In this document: positions 7,085 to 14,597 of the stretch, piece by piece | Position numbering within the stretch: position 1 is the stretch's first letter | Layout of the letters: each line of letters starts with the position of its first letter | Origin: JAPYWM01 sp964489015 | GTDB taxonomy: Bacteria; Bacteroidota; Bacteroidia; SpSt-205 | DNA length: 27,897 nucleotides | Direction: 5' to 3' | Assembly: GCA_964489015.1 (NCBI GenBank) | Contig: CAZAXD010000026.1 | Location: forward strand, 1 to 27,897 | Translations under genes and position numbers: made by a program | The notes under the pieces: generated by a model | The model's input: the letters and a program-made list of their open reading frames with translations, nothing else | Database searches by the model: none | What the model was told of the DNA's origin: nothing

Positions 7085-10051
7085 ATGGATTATCGCAAAC
7101 AAACCCGCTTATTTGGGGCGATCGTTTGGCTCGTCGCGTTGCTCACCTATGGGCTCACCGTAGCGCCGACCGCCAGCTTTTGGGATTGCGGCGAATTTAT
7201 CGCTACGGCCAACGAGCTGGAGGTGCCACACCCACCGGGGGCCCCTTTGTATCTGGTCGTTGCCCGCCTCTTTGCCATGCTGGCCCCCTCGAGCGACAAA
7301 GTCGCGTATTTCATCAACTGGCTTAGCGTCTTAGCCGGCGCCTTTACGTCCTTGCTGATTAGCTGGGTGGCCATGCACCTCGTCAAAAAGGCTACGGACG
7401 ATCCTAATAAACTAATCGTAGGTCTGAGCGGACTCGTAGCTGGACTCACCTGCACCTTCGCCGACTCGGTCTGGTTCAACACCGTGGAGGCCGAAGTGTA
7501 TGCCCCAAGCGCCCTTTTCACGGCGCTGGTAGTCTGGCTCATGTGTGTATGGGAGGAAACCGATGATCCCCGTCGCCAAAATCAACTCCTCATTCTTATT
7601 GCGTTCATTTTTGGGCTCTCTATCGGCGTACACCTGCTCAATCTCCTTACATTACCGGGCTTAGCGCTCATGTACTACTTCCGCAAATCCGCCAAGGTCA
7701 CAGCTTGGGGCGGAATACTGGCTTTCCTCATCGGCGCAGGTCTTCTGGCCTTTCTGCAGTATGGCGTGATTCAATACACGATTTCCTTAGCATGGCCCTT
7801 TGAGAAGCTTTTTGTAGGCACCGTAGACCCCCAAACCGGCCAAGAGTCCGGCCTCGGTTTGCCCTTCGGGTCCGGCCTCCTTCTATTTATCATACTCCTA
7901 TTTGCGGCTCTAGTGGGGCTGGTCTGGTATGCGGAGAAACGTCAGCACGCCGTTCTCTCTACCGCTGCACTTAGCCTGCTCTTCATCTACTTAGGCTACT
8001 CCTCGTATACGGTGATTTTCTTGCGGTCGCACGTAGAGCCGCCTATCGATGAAAATGACCCCAGCAACGTAGCCAACTTTCTAAGCTATCTCAAGCGGGA
8101 ACAGTACGGCGAAACCCCCATCTTGTGGGGTACCCTCTATAACGCTATGCCCGTAGACATAGAAGAGGTTGGCGAGACTTATTTACGATATCGCACGTCC
8201 ATCCGCTATGTCCTGGGTGAACCTAAAAAGAGTTACAAATATAACCCGAGTGATTATCGACTTTTCCCTCGCATGTGGAGCCCTAACCATTACACCGGTC
8301 AGGGCCCCTTTAGCTACATCAATTACGTGCGAAATAAAGGACAGGATCCGCAAAATCCTTATGACGATAAGCCCACCATGGGCGAGAATATTCGCTTCTT
8401 CTTGGAATACCAATTGTACCACATGTACATTCGGTATTTCCTGTGGAACTTTGTAGGTCGGGCGCATGAAGCGCAGGACAGCCCCTGGGAAAGTGGCCTC
8501 GAATTCTCACGCTTACGCAGCCTGCCCACGCACAAGCGCAAAGACCCTTCTAAAGCGCACTATTACGGGCTACCTCTGCTCCTAGGGTTACTGGGCGCTA
8601 GCTGGCACTTCCAACGAAACCGCCGTCACGCCGCCGTCGTGCTCACCCTTTTTCTTCTGACGGGGGTAGCTATCATTCTGTACCTCAATCAGCCCCCCAA
8701 TCAGCCGCGAGAACGAGATTACTCGTATGTGGGCTCGTTTATCATTTTCGCTATATGGGTAGGCATGGGGACCGCGGGCTTAGCTAACTGGCTTAGCCAA
8801 AAGCTCAAGCGAAATCTGGACCTGCCAGTAGGCCTAGCGACCTTGGGCGTTCCGCTCCTCATGGCAGCCCAAAATTGGAAATCCCATTCTCGCGCTGGGA
8901 ATTATGTCCCGCCCGATGCAGCCTATAATTTCCTCATGTCGTGTCCCCCGAATGCTATCTTATTCACGAATGGCGATAATGACACCTTCCCCTTGTGGTA
9001 TCTGCAGGAAGTCGAGGGTGTGCGAACCGACGTGCGCATCATCAACCTAAGCCTACTGAACACCGACTGGTATATCTCCCAGCTCAAGTACAACTCCCCT
9101 AATGGTACCCCGCCCGTACCTATCTCCGTGCGGGACAAACTCTTTATGGGTGAAGGAGCCGCCATGCTCCCCTTTAGGAGCAGCTCGATAGCTTTGCCTA
9201 TTGATAAAGCTAGCTTTCTCCAAAACTACCCTGAGGGTCATCGGTTTAGGGCTGAAGACCTCGCCGATACGCTCTACTGGCTAGTCCCAGCCCGCGGCAA
9301 TGGCCAAAATACCTATCTCCTCAAACAAGATTACATGACGCTCGATATCGTCCTGGCCAATCACCAGCAAGGCTGGCGTCGTCCTATCTGCTTTGCTAAC
9401 ACGCTACCCTCCTTTAGCTATATGGGGCTTTCTGATTACCTTTATCAGCGCGGGCACACTTACGAACTCCTGCCCCTCAAACCTCGTAAGGCCACAGGCG
9501 GCTCTGTCTATAATGCACCCATTCAAGACACGCTGACCTATCAGCTTTTGACCGAGGTCTTCCGCTATCGAAACCTGGATAATCCCGATATCTTCTACGA
9601 CGAGAATACGCTCCGCATGGTTAATAATTACCGGAATGTCTTTTACCACCTGATCGACCACTATATTCAGCAGGCTGATACGCTGCGAGACACCCTCACC
9701 GCTTCCGCTTATCGAGAAAAGGCGCGTAATCTCTTAGCTTTCCTCGAAAAACACTTTTCAGAAGAGGCCTGTCCCATGGAGATTTACCAGCTAGGCCAGC
9801 TTGCAGGCATGTGGTTAGGCTTGGGTGAAAAAGAGAAAGCTACGCAAATCTATGCTAGAGCGGTAGGGCAGCTGGAGGAAGAAATGCGCTACGCAAACAC
9901 CGTCAAGGCGGAGCTGGATGATTTCTGGTTTTATGGCTTGGAGAGCATCACACGTGGGGTAACTGCCTTGCAGGATAGCATGCTTTTGCGGCGTGTCTTA
10001 GATCTGAATGCACAAAGTCGGGATAAGCTGCCTTCTCGTCCTTTGCGCTAA
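7085..10051 (+). CDS. DUF2723 GT-C membrane protein (putative O-glycosyltransferase)
   Basis: 988 residues. The N-terminal signature of DUF2723 is clear: FWDCGEF (32-38) and HPPGAP (49-54). About a dozen membrane segments follow to near residue 600, with periplasmic loops. Around residues 630-660 comes the conserved NGDNDTFPLWYLQEVEGVR block, and the C-terminal part (about 870-960) looks like short helical repeats (TPR-like). The family shares the GT-C architecture and has been related to eukaryotic TMEM260-type protein O-mannosyltransferases; such enzymes use polyprenyl-phosphate sugars. Donor and acceptor here are unknown; the neighbouring UbiA/DprE1 pair suggests a lipid-linked pentose (inference). 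ATG 7085 is preferred over TTG 7076, which sits inside the promoter box. Overlaps the next gene by 44 bases. Confidence 0.88.
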   Translation: MDYRKQTRLFGAIVWLVALLTYGLTVAPTASFWDCGEFIATANELEVPHPPGAPLYLVVARLFAMLAPSSDKVAYFINWLSVLAGAFTSLLISWVAMHLVKKATDDPNKLIVGLSGLVAGLTCTFADSVWFNTVEAEVYAPSALFTALVVWLMCVWEETDDPRRQNQLLILIAFIFGLSIGVHLLNLLTLPGLALMYYFRKSAKVTAWGGILAFLIGAGLLAFLQYGVIQYTISLAWPFEKLFVGTVDPQTGQESGLGLPFGSGLLLFIILLFAALVGLVWYAEKRQHAVLSTAALSLLFIYLGYSSYTVIFLRSHVEPPIDENDPSNVANFLSYLKREQYGETPILWGTLYNAMPVDIEEVGETYLRYRTSIRYVLGEPKKSYKYNPSDYRLFPRMWSPNHYTGQGPFSYINYVRNKGQDPQNPYDDKPTMGENIRFFLEYQLYHMYIRYFLWNFVGRAHEAQDSPWESGLEFSRLRSLPTHKRKDPSKAHYYGLPLLLGLLGASWHFQRNRRHAAVVLTLFLLTGVAIILYLNQPPNQPRERDYSYVGSFIIFAIWVGMGTAGLANWLSQKLKRNLDLPVGLATLGVPLLMAAQNWKSHSRAGNYVPPDAAYNFLMSCPPNAILFTNGDNDTFPLWYLQEVEGVRTDVRIINLSLLNTDWYISQLKYNSPNGTPPVPISVRDKLFMGEGAAMLPFRSSSIALPIDKASFLQNYPEGHRFRAEDLADTLYWLVPARGNGQNTYLLKQDYMTLDIVLANHQQGWRRPICFANTLPSFSYMGLSDYLYQRGHTYELLPLKPRKATGGSVYNAPIQDTLTYQLLTEVFRYRNLDNPDIFYDENTLRMVNNYRNVFYHLIDHYIQQADTLRDTLTASAYREKARNLLAFLEKHFSEEACPMEIYQLGQLAGMWLGLGEKEKATQIYARAVGQLEEEMRYANTVKAELDDFWFYGLESITRGVTALQDSMLLRRVLDLNAQSRDKLPSRPLR

Positions 10052-10931
10052 GGCTCAGCTCACCCTGCCCCTGATCGAGCGGCCCTTCTTGGAGGCCCCC
10101 CCTTTATCAGCCAAAGCCTTTCGACTGCCTGGGGAGCGCTGGGCGCTGTCTCTGCAGGTGCAGCTAGAGCCTTGGCTAGACTATGCTTTTGATAGCACCT
10201 TCACCCTGAGGCTCCGGCTTTACTCAGAAAAAACGCTCGTAGCTGAAACGCTACTCACCACACAAGCCTGTAATGTGTGGACAGGCAGTTTCATATGGTC
10301 CTTTGAAGCCGTGGGGGGCAAGTTTTACTTTTTAGAAGCGTCTGCTGCTGAAGCGGAACGGCTTTCGCACGTGTGTAGGCTATGGCTTCCCCCTCATGTA
10401 GTACAGCGCTGGATTGCTGCGCCGGACGGTTGGTTGCCGCCTGTGGTTGCCGTTTACACCTCGGAAGGAGAACGTGACACGCTAAGCCTCGCTTCACCCA
10501 GGTGGCAATCCGTATTTAGGCCTGCGCGCATTGATACCAGCGCGCCCCTACCCCCTCATGTACAAAAGAAAGGGCGCTCTGCTTTCATTTCCACGCGCTG
10601 CGCTTGGTACGTCGAGGGCGACAGCTCCCAGGTTTTTTGGTCTTGCGTCCAGGGTATATTGCCCTATGCCAGCGGAACCTCGAGATGGGCCTGGCACCCA
10701 GAAAGGGCTAAGCGGGCAAGTCTCCTCTTTGCCGGACACCAGCCCGGCGCACGCACAGACCAGGGGCTACTCTATATCTTTTTAGGGCCGCCAGCGCTGC
10801 GCCTCTTAGATCTCGAACGCGAAGCGTGGGTTTATCCAGACCTGTCGGCAGCCTTCAACTTCACCTGGAATGGCAGGCGGTGGCAGCTGCAGCGTCGCTT
10901 GGAGTATCAAAGTTTATGGCAACGGAAATAA
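10008..10931 (+). CDS. Secreted GWxTD-like domain protein
   Basis: 307 residues. A short signal peptide (MHKVGISCLLVLCAKA, then Q) points to export. Most of the protein is beta-rich with many aromatic residues and no motif I recognise. The last 60 residues, LLYIFLGPPALRLLDLEREAWVY then FNFTWNGRRWQLQRRLEY, resemble the end of Bacteroidota GWxTD-domain proteins (a LGPP...EIWYY...F.F pattern). The GWxTD motif itself is not seen, so this is a tentative family call. The start lies inside the end of the DUF2723 gene, which suggests translational coupling and a shared envelope role. Overlaps the following gene by 16 bases. Confidence 0.6.
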   Translation: MHKVGISCLLVLCAKAQLTLPLIERPFLEAPPLSAKAFRLPGERWALSLQVQLEPWLDYAFDSTFTLRLRLYSEKTLVAETLLTTQACNVWTGSFIWSFEAVGGKFYFLEASAAEAERLSHVCRLWLPPHVVQRWIAAPDGWLPPVVAVYTSEGERDTLSLASPRWQSVFRPARIDTSAPLPPHVQKKGRSAFISTRCAWYVEGDSSQVFWSCVQGILPYASGTSRWAWHPERAKRASLLFAGHQPGARTDQGLLYIFLGPPALRLLDLEREAWVYPDLSAAFNFTWNGRRWQLQRRLEYQSLWQRK

Positions 10932-11629
10932 TCACCGATTTACGAGCCCTTCGTCGGGCCCTAGAAGGCGGTGCACAGGTCGAAAAAATTTTACACCTAG
11001 CCGGTCAGCCCTATCCCAAAGCGCTGTATGCGCTCATTCGCCGGCATGGCATCCCCATCCAGCAGGTCCCCGCCAAAGCGCTCCCCCAGAAAGCGACCTG
11101 GGTCGCCTACTTAAGTCCGATTCGCACCTATCAGATCGAAGCGGCGCTGCGGTTTCCGGTAGCGGGGCTAGCCTTAGCGCTGATCGGCATCACTGATTTA
11201 CGGAATGCGGGCGGCATTTTACGCAGTGCGGCAGCCTTTGGCGTAGAATGGATTTTATGGCCGACCCAGCGCAGCGTGCCTTTGTCTAGCGATGCGCTTT
11301 GGCTAGCTAGCGCCGGCGCGCTTAGCCAACTGCGGATTGTACGCAGTCCTAAGCCACATACAGACCTGCAACGGCTAGCCAAGCGCGGCTGGCAGCTCCT
11401 TGCCACCACCAAGGCCTCCCCGCAAGCGACCCCGCTCCCAGCCCACCACTGGTCTCAGCCCAGCATACTTCTGCTGGGTAGCGAGGAACGCGGCTTGCCG
11501 GAATCCTACCTCCAGCTTGCCCCCATCCACCTCACCATCCCCCACAGCCCCACCATCGAATCCCTCAACGTCAGCTGTGCTGCTGCTATTTTGCTTTGGG
11601 ATTACTACCGTCGTAGAAGTCAACTCTAG
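10916..11629 (+). CDS. SpoU/TrmH-family RNA 2'-O-methyltransferase
   Basis: 237 residues. All three SPOUT motifs are visible: ITDLRNAGGILRSAAAFGV (motif 1, the catalytic Asn-Arg region), LLLGSEERGLP (motif 2) and IPHSPTIESLNVSCAAAILL (motif 3, the trefoil knot that binds S-adenosylmethionine). A short N-terminal substrate-binding region precedes it. It methylates ribose in rRNA or tRNA; which site cannot be said (TrmH, RlmB and related enzymes look alike). ATG 10916 is chosen over 10826, since the longer form would add 30 unrelated residues inside the preceding gene. Last gene of the DUF2723 group. Confidence 0.92.
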   Translation: MATEIITDLRALRRALEGGAQVEKILHLAGQPYPKALYALIRRHGIPIQQVPAKALPQKATWVAYLSPIRTYQIEAALRFPVAGLALALIGITDLRNAGGILRSAAAFGVEWILWPTQRSVPLSSDALWLASAGALSQLRIVRSPKPHTDLQRLAKRGWQLLATTKASPQATPLPAHHWSQPSILLLGSEERGLPESYLQLAPIHLTIPHSPTIESLNVSCAAAILLWDYYRRRSQL

Positions 11630-11702
11630 GGATGTACCCTTCTGAGCTTAGGCTCCCGGTTAACGCCCTTCCCTCATGCCACCCTGTTAGCTTCTGGTCC
11701 TG

Positions 11703-12087
11703 ATGACAAACCGCAAGCATAGACGTAGCACCCGCACGAGTCGTTTTGGCTCGGCTGGTCGAGAAAGTCACGACGCCTCGATCTTTTATGCAAGCCGGCT
11801 CCATGAAGAGCTTCCTCCCGAGAGGCCCATGCCTTACTTAGAAAACCCCCTCCCTAAAGGTGGGGCACCCTGCGCCTTTTCCGATCGAGCTACCGTATCG
11901 TCTTATTCAGCTTTACACCTTTGCGGGCGAAGTAGTGCTAGACCCCTTCATGGGTAGCGGTCAAACGGCGCTAGCAGCTCTAAAGGCCCAGCGCTTCTAC
12001 GTCGGCTACGAAATTAGTCAAGCCCATATAGAGCTTGCTCAGAGCCGCATCAGGCAAATGAGTAACGCGTCTTCGACCCTGTTTTAG
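11703..12087 (+). pseudogene. DNA methyltransferase remnant with internal deletion and frameshift
   Basis: The first half reads RTSRFGSAGRESHD...FYASRLHEELP...YLENPLP, matching the first 47 residues of the intact methyltransferase at 24869. The sequence then jumps, with a frame change near 11856, to KVGHPAPFPIELPYRLIQL followed by VVLDPFMGSGQTALAALK, which matches residues 223 onward of the intact copy. Compared with that copy, about 524 bases are missing, including the catalytic SPPY motif. The SAM-binding FMGSG motif survives but the protein cannot be active. Possible reading: decay of an old restriction-modification gene after duplication or separate acquisition. Confidence 0.88.
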
Positions 12088-12191
12088 GCCGTTACTCCAC
12101 TTATAAGCCTAGTCCCGCGAGCAAACTGGCTCCATTTTTGCTGTTCCCTTGTAACGATCGGTTAGCTTCATAGCTTATGGCTTTTTGTACT

Positions 12192-12199
12192 TAGCTTTG
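12192..12199 (+). promoter_or_regulatory. Promoter -7 box TAGCTTTG of lolA-pyrF
   Basis: Matches TAnnTTTG; the lolA ATG is 19 bases downstream, the same distance as at acpP. No confident -33 element. Confidence 0.55.
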
Positions 12200-12218
12200 T
12201 GGGGTTTATTGGTATCTC

Positions 12219-12851
12219 ATGCGTCATGCTGTCGTCCTTATCATGGCCTGCGCCTTCGCCCAGGTCGACCCTCGTGCCGACAATCTCGTCAAGGCCAGTC
12301 GAAAAAAGATCCGATCCCTCGAAAGCTTTTCGGTAGAGTTTGCTTATCATGTCGAAAATAAAGCCGATACCACACAAAAGACTATACACAAAAAAGGCTT
12401 ATTGCGGTATAAACCCAGCCAAAATAAGTTTCACCTTGATCTGGGTGACATGCTTGTAATCTGTGATGGAAAGACTGTTTGGCAATACCTAAAAAGGGAA
12501 AACGAGGTTACCCTCACATCGTTTGACCCGAAAGAAGGCTTTAGCCTCGAAAAAGTCTTCCGAATTTATGACCAAGACATGAAGGTACGCCTTGACCAAA
12601 CCGATTACGCCAAAGGGCGTAAAATTCACAAGATATCCATGTTTCCGGTTAGCGATAGGACCGACTATTATCGGGTCGAGGTGTGGATTGATGAGGCGAC
12701 CTCGCTTCCGCAGCAGATACGTTTTTCGCATCGGGATGGCACCGTAGTCACGTATGAGCTTCGCAACTTTGCGGCTACGCCGTTGGCCGATAACGCATTT
12801 ACCTTTGATCCCAAGCAATATCCGGGCGTTCAAACGGTAGACCTGCGATGA
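12219..12851 (+). CDS. lolA: Outer-membrane lipoprotein carrier protein LolA-like
   Basis: 210 residues. A signal peptide (MRHAVVLIMACAFA, then Q) is followed by the LolA-like fold: an N-terminal helix with SLESFSVEFAYHV, then alternating strands such as KGLLRYKPSQNKFHLDL, MLVICDGKTVWQYL and YRVEVWIDEATSLPQQIRF, ending NAFTFDPKQYPGV. The pattern of a DGKTVW.Y strand and the FDP.QYPGV end is typical of Bacteroidota LolA. It would carry lipoproteins from inner to outer membrane. The stop overlaps the pyrF start (ATGA). Confidence 0.87.
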   Translation: MRHAVVLIMACAFAQVDPRADNLVKASRKKIRSLESFSVEFAYHVENKADTTQKTIHKKGLLRYKPSQNKFHLDLGDMLVICDGKTVWQYLKRENEVTLTSFDPKEGFSLEKVFRIYDQDMKVRLDQTDYAKGRKIHKISMFPVSDRTDYYRVEVWIDEATSLPQQIRFSHRDGTVVTYELRNFAATPLADNAFTFDPKQYPGVQTVDLR

Positions 12852-13630
12852 CGCCCGCCGAGCTGGAAGCGGCAGCGCTAGCGCGGCGTACCCTGCTTTG
12901 TGTGGGGCTAGATCCAGATAGGGCGGCCCTTTCCAATCAGCATGCCCATCAAAGCTTAGACTGGATAGCTGGGTTTTTGAAGGAGGTGATTCAAGCAGCC
13001 CTGCCTTATGCTCTAGCTTATAAGCTAAATAGCGCCTTTTACGAGCGGTGGGGCTCGCAAGGGTGGAATATTCTAAAAAAGCTTCGGGCACTCATCCCGG
13101 CGAGTCATCTGACTATCTGGGATGCCAAGCGGGGAGATATCGCCCATACGTGCTGGGCTTATGCCCAAGCTGCCTTTGCAGAGCTTGGCTTTGATGCAGT
13201 AACGGTGCACCCTTACATGGGATGGCCGGCTTTAGCCCCATTTTATGAATGGCCAGACAAGTGGGTTTTCGTGCTACTGCGTACGACGGAAGCACCGCCC
13301 TGGCAGGACCAGGTCTGGCCATTAATTCATCGGGAGCGGCCGATAGGTATACCCGCCCACCTAGGCTGGGTATGGGGCGCGCACCATGAGCGGGAGCTTA
13401 TCGAGTTTCGTCAGCAGGACCCGCATAGCTGGCTACTGATGCCAGGGCTGGGGGCTCAGCAAGCGAGCCTAGCCCCCCAGGCCCCTGTCTTTCCAGCGCT
13501 GCTTACGCTTTCCCGAGCTATTCTCCAGGACCCTACTTCCATCCCGCAATGGGCAGCCCACACAGCGCAATTCCTGCCCAACCCTCCTCCAATGGCGTCT
13601 CTCCCGCCTAGCACGGCTCCCCATCCCTAG
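12848..13630 (+). CDS. pyrF: Orotidine 5'-phosphate decarboxylase (subfamily 2)
   Basis: 260 residues. It begins with LLCVGLDPD (16-24), the phosphate/substrate strand, and has the catalytic WDAKRGDIAHT block with Asp92, Lys94 and Asp97. AVTVHPYMGWPAL and MPGLGAQ are further conserved positions of the longer subfamily. It makes UMP from OMP in pyrimidine synthesis. The last 25 residues are proline-rich and look like a lineage-specific tail. Translationally coupled to lolA. Confidence 0.95.
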   Translation: MTPAELEAAALARRTLLCVGLDPDRAALSNQHAHQSLDWIAGFLKEVIQAALPYALAYKLNSAFYERWGSQGWNILKKLRALIPASHLTIWDAKRGDIAHTCWAYAQAAFAELGFDAVTVHPYMGWPALAPFYEWPDKWVFVLLRTTEAPPWQDQVWPLIHRERPIGIPAHLGWVWGAHHERELIEFRQQDPHSWLLMPGLGAQQASLAPQAPVFPALLTLSRAILQDPTSIPQWAAHTAQFLPNPPPMASLPPSTAPHP

Positions 13631-13660
13631 CGTAGCCCCAGGGCTGCTCGATCTTTTTTG

Positions 13661-13668
13661 TACCTTTG
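13661..13668 (+). promoter_or_regulatory. Promoter -7 box TACCTTTG of rpsP-rimM
   Basis: TACCTTTG then six bases then ATG 13675. It is preceded by a short T-run at 13654-13659. The transcript would begin at or next to the start codon. No clear -33 element. Confidence 0.65.
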
Positions 13669-13674
13669 CCAGCC

Positions 13675-14019
13675 ATGGCCGTAAAGCTCAGACTGCGACG
13701 AGATGGTCGTACTCACTACGCATTTTTTCATTTAGTGGCAGCCGATAGCCGCGCGCCGCGGGATGGTCGCTTCATTGAGAAGCTTGGTTACTACAATCCC
13801 AATACCAATCCGCCGGATATCAAGCTCAACGAAGAGCGTATTTTATATTGGCTCCAGCAAGGCGCTCAGCCGACGGAAACTGTCCGTTCCCTACTCTCTA
13901 AGCAGGGGATTCTGCTGAGACTGCACCTTTGGCGCAAAGGCAAATCCCCCGAGGAGATCCAAGCCGCCTTCGCCGAGTGGAAAGCCCAAAAGGAAAAGCG
14001 TTTAGCCCAAAAAGCCTAA
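13675..14019 (+). CDS. rpsP: 30S ribosomal protein S16
   Basis: 114 residues. The N-terminus MAVKLRLRRDGRTHYAFFHL and the block DSRAPRDGRFIEKLGYYNP are hallmarks of S16. A basic C-terminal tail extends past the core, common in Bacteroidota. Start ATG 13675 is chosen over TTG 13666, which lies inside the promoter box. Followed directly by rimM, as in many bacteria. Confidence 0.97.
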   Translation: MAVKLRLRRDGRTHYAFFHLVAADSRAPRDGRFIEKLGYYNPNTNPPDIKLNEERILYWLQQGAQPTETVRSLLSKQGILLRLHLWRKGKSPEEIQAAFAEWKAQKEKRLAQKA

Positions 14020-14033
14020 GGCCGCTCCCGGCT

Positions 14034-14597
14034 ATCGAACTCTTTGCTTGGGGGGTCGTCACCCGTCCACATGGACTCCGGGGGCATGTCCTGGTAAAGA
14101 CCCTATCCCAGCAGCCACAAGCTTATCCTTTATCAGCTTTCTGGCTAGCCCGAGAGGGAGACAAAATCGCGCAGCCGTACCGGGTGGCATCCCTACACCC
14201 CTACAAAACCCGCCACCCCGAAGACGCTGCTCCGCCTGACCTTTGGCTACTGCGGCTTCGAGGTGTCAGTGACAGAAATGCTGCAGAGAACTTACGACAG
14301 CTTTATTTATATCTCCCGCGCACCTACTTGCCTCCTTTAGAGGCAGGGCGATTTTACTACTTCGAGGCGGAAGGTGCGCAGGTCGTGGACCTAAACGAAG
14401 GTCCCAAAGGGCGACTCCGAGAAATTCGACCCGGGCAAGCCCATGACTTCTTCATCGTCGAAGCACCAGAGGGTGCCCTGTATTGGGTACCTGCGCCTTT
14501 CATACGGCAGCTAGACCGTACAACCTCCCCTCCCACGCTTTTCGTAGAAGGAATCGAGGGGCTATGGGACCCGTCCTTGGCTCAAGGACGACCCTAA
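14034..14597 (+). CDS. rimM: 16S rRNA processing protein RimM (no canonical start codon near the conserved N-terminus)
   Basis: About 187 residues from the proposed start. The N-terminal domain begins FAWGVVTRPHGLRGHVLVKTL, the usual RimM beta-barrel start; a PRC-barrel-like half follows with GRFYYFEAEGAQV and APFIRQLD. RimM binds S19 and helps mature the 30S head. The frame contains no ATG, GTG or TTG between the rpsP stop and the conserved region. The options are an AUC at 14034, six residues before the conserved Gly as expected, or TTG at 13929 inside rpsP, adding 35 odd residues. I list the AUC position but the start is uncertain. The stop overlaps that of the convergent HmuY-like gene. 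Confidence 0.87.
   Translation: MELFAWGVVTRPHGLRGHVLVKTLSQQPQAYPLSAFWLAREGDKIAQPYRVASLHPYKTRHPEDAAPPDLWLLRLRGVSDRNAAENLRQLYLYLPRTYLPPLEAGRFYYFEAEGAQVVDLNEGPKGRLREIRPGQAHDFFIVEAPEGALYWVPAPFIRQLDRTTSPPTLFVEGIEGLWDPSLAQGRP

Noticed and set aside
12120..12142. Weak hairpin AGCAAA/TTTGCT after the methyltransferase remnant
   Set aside because: Six-base AT-rich stem with an 11-base loop and no following T-run; not convincing as a terminator.
12979..12990. Perfect AAGGAGGTGAT Shine-Dalgarno-like sequence
   Set aside because: It lies inside pyrF (codons for KEVIQ) and no gene starts after it; Bacteroidota starts here show no such sites.
12489..13091. 200-residue reverse-strand ORF
   Set aside because: Antisense to lolA and pyrF, both of which have clear family motifs; its own translation shows no recognisable domain.
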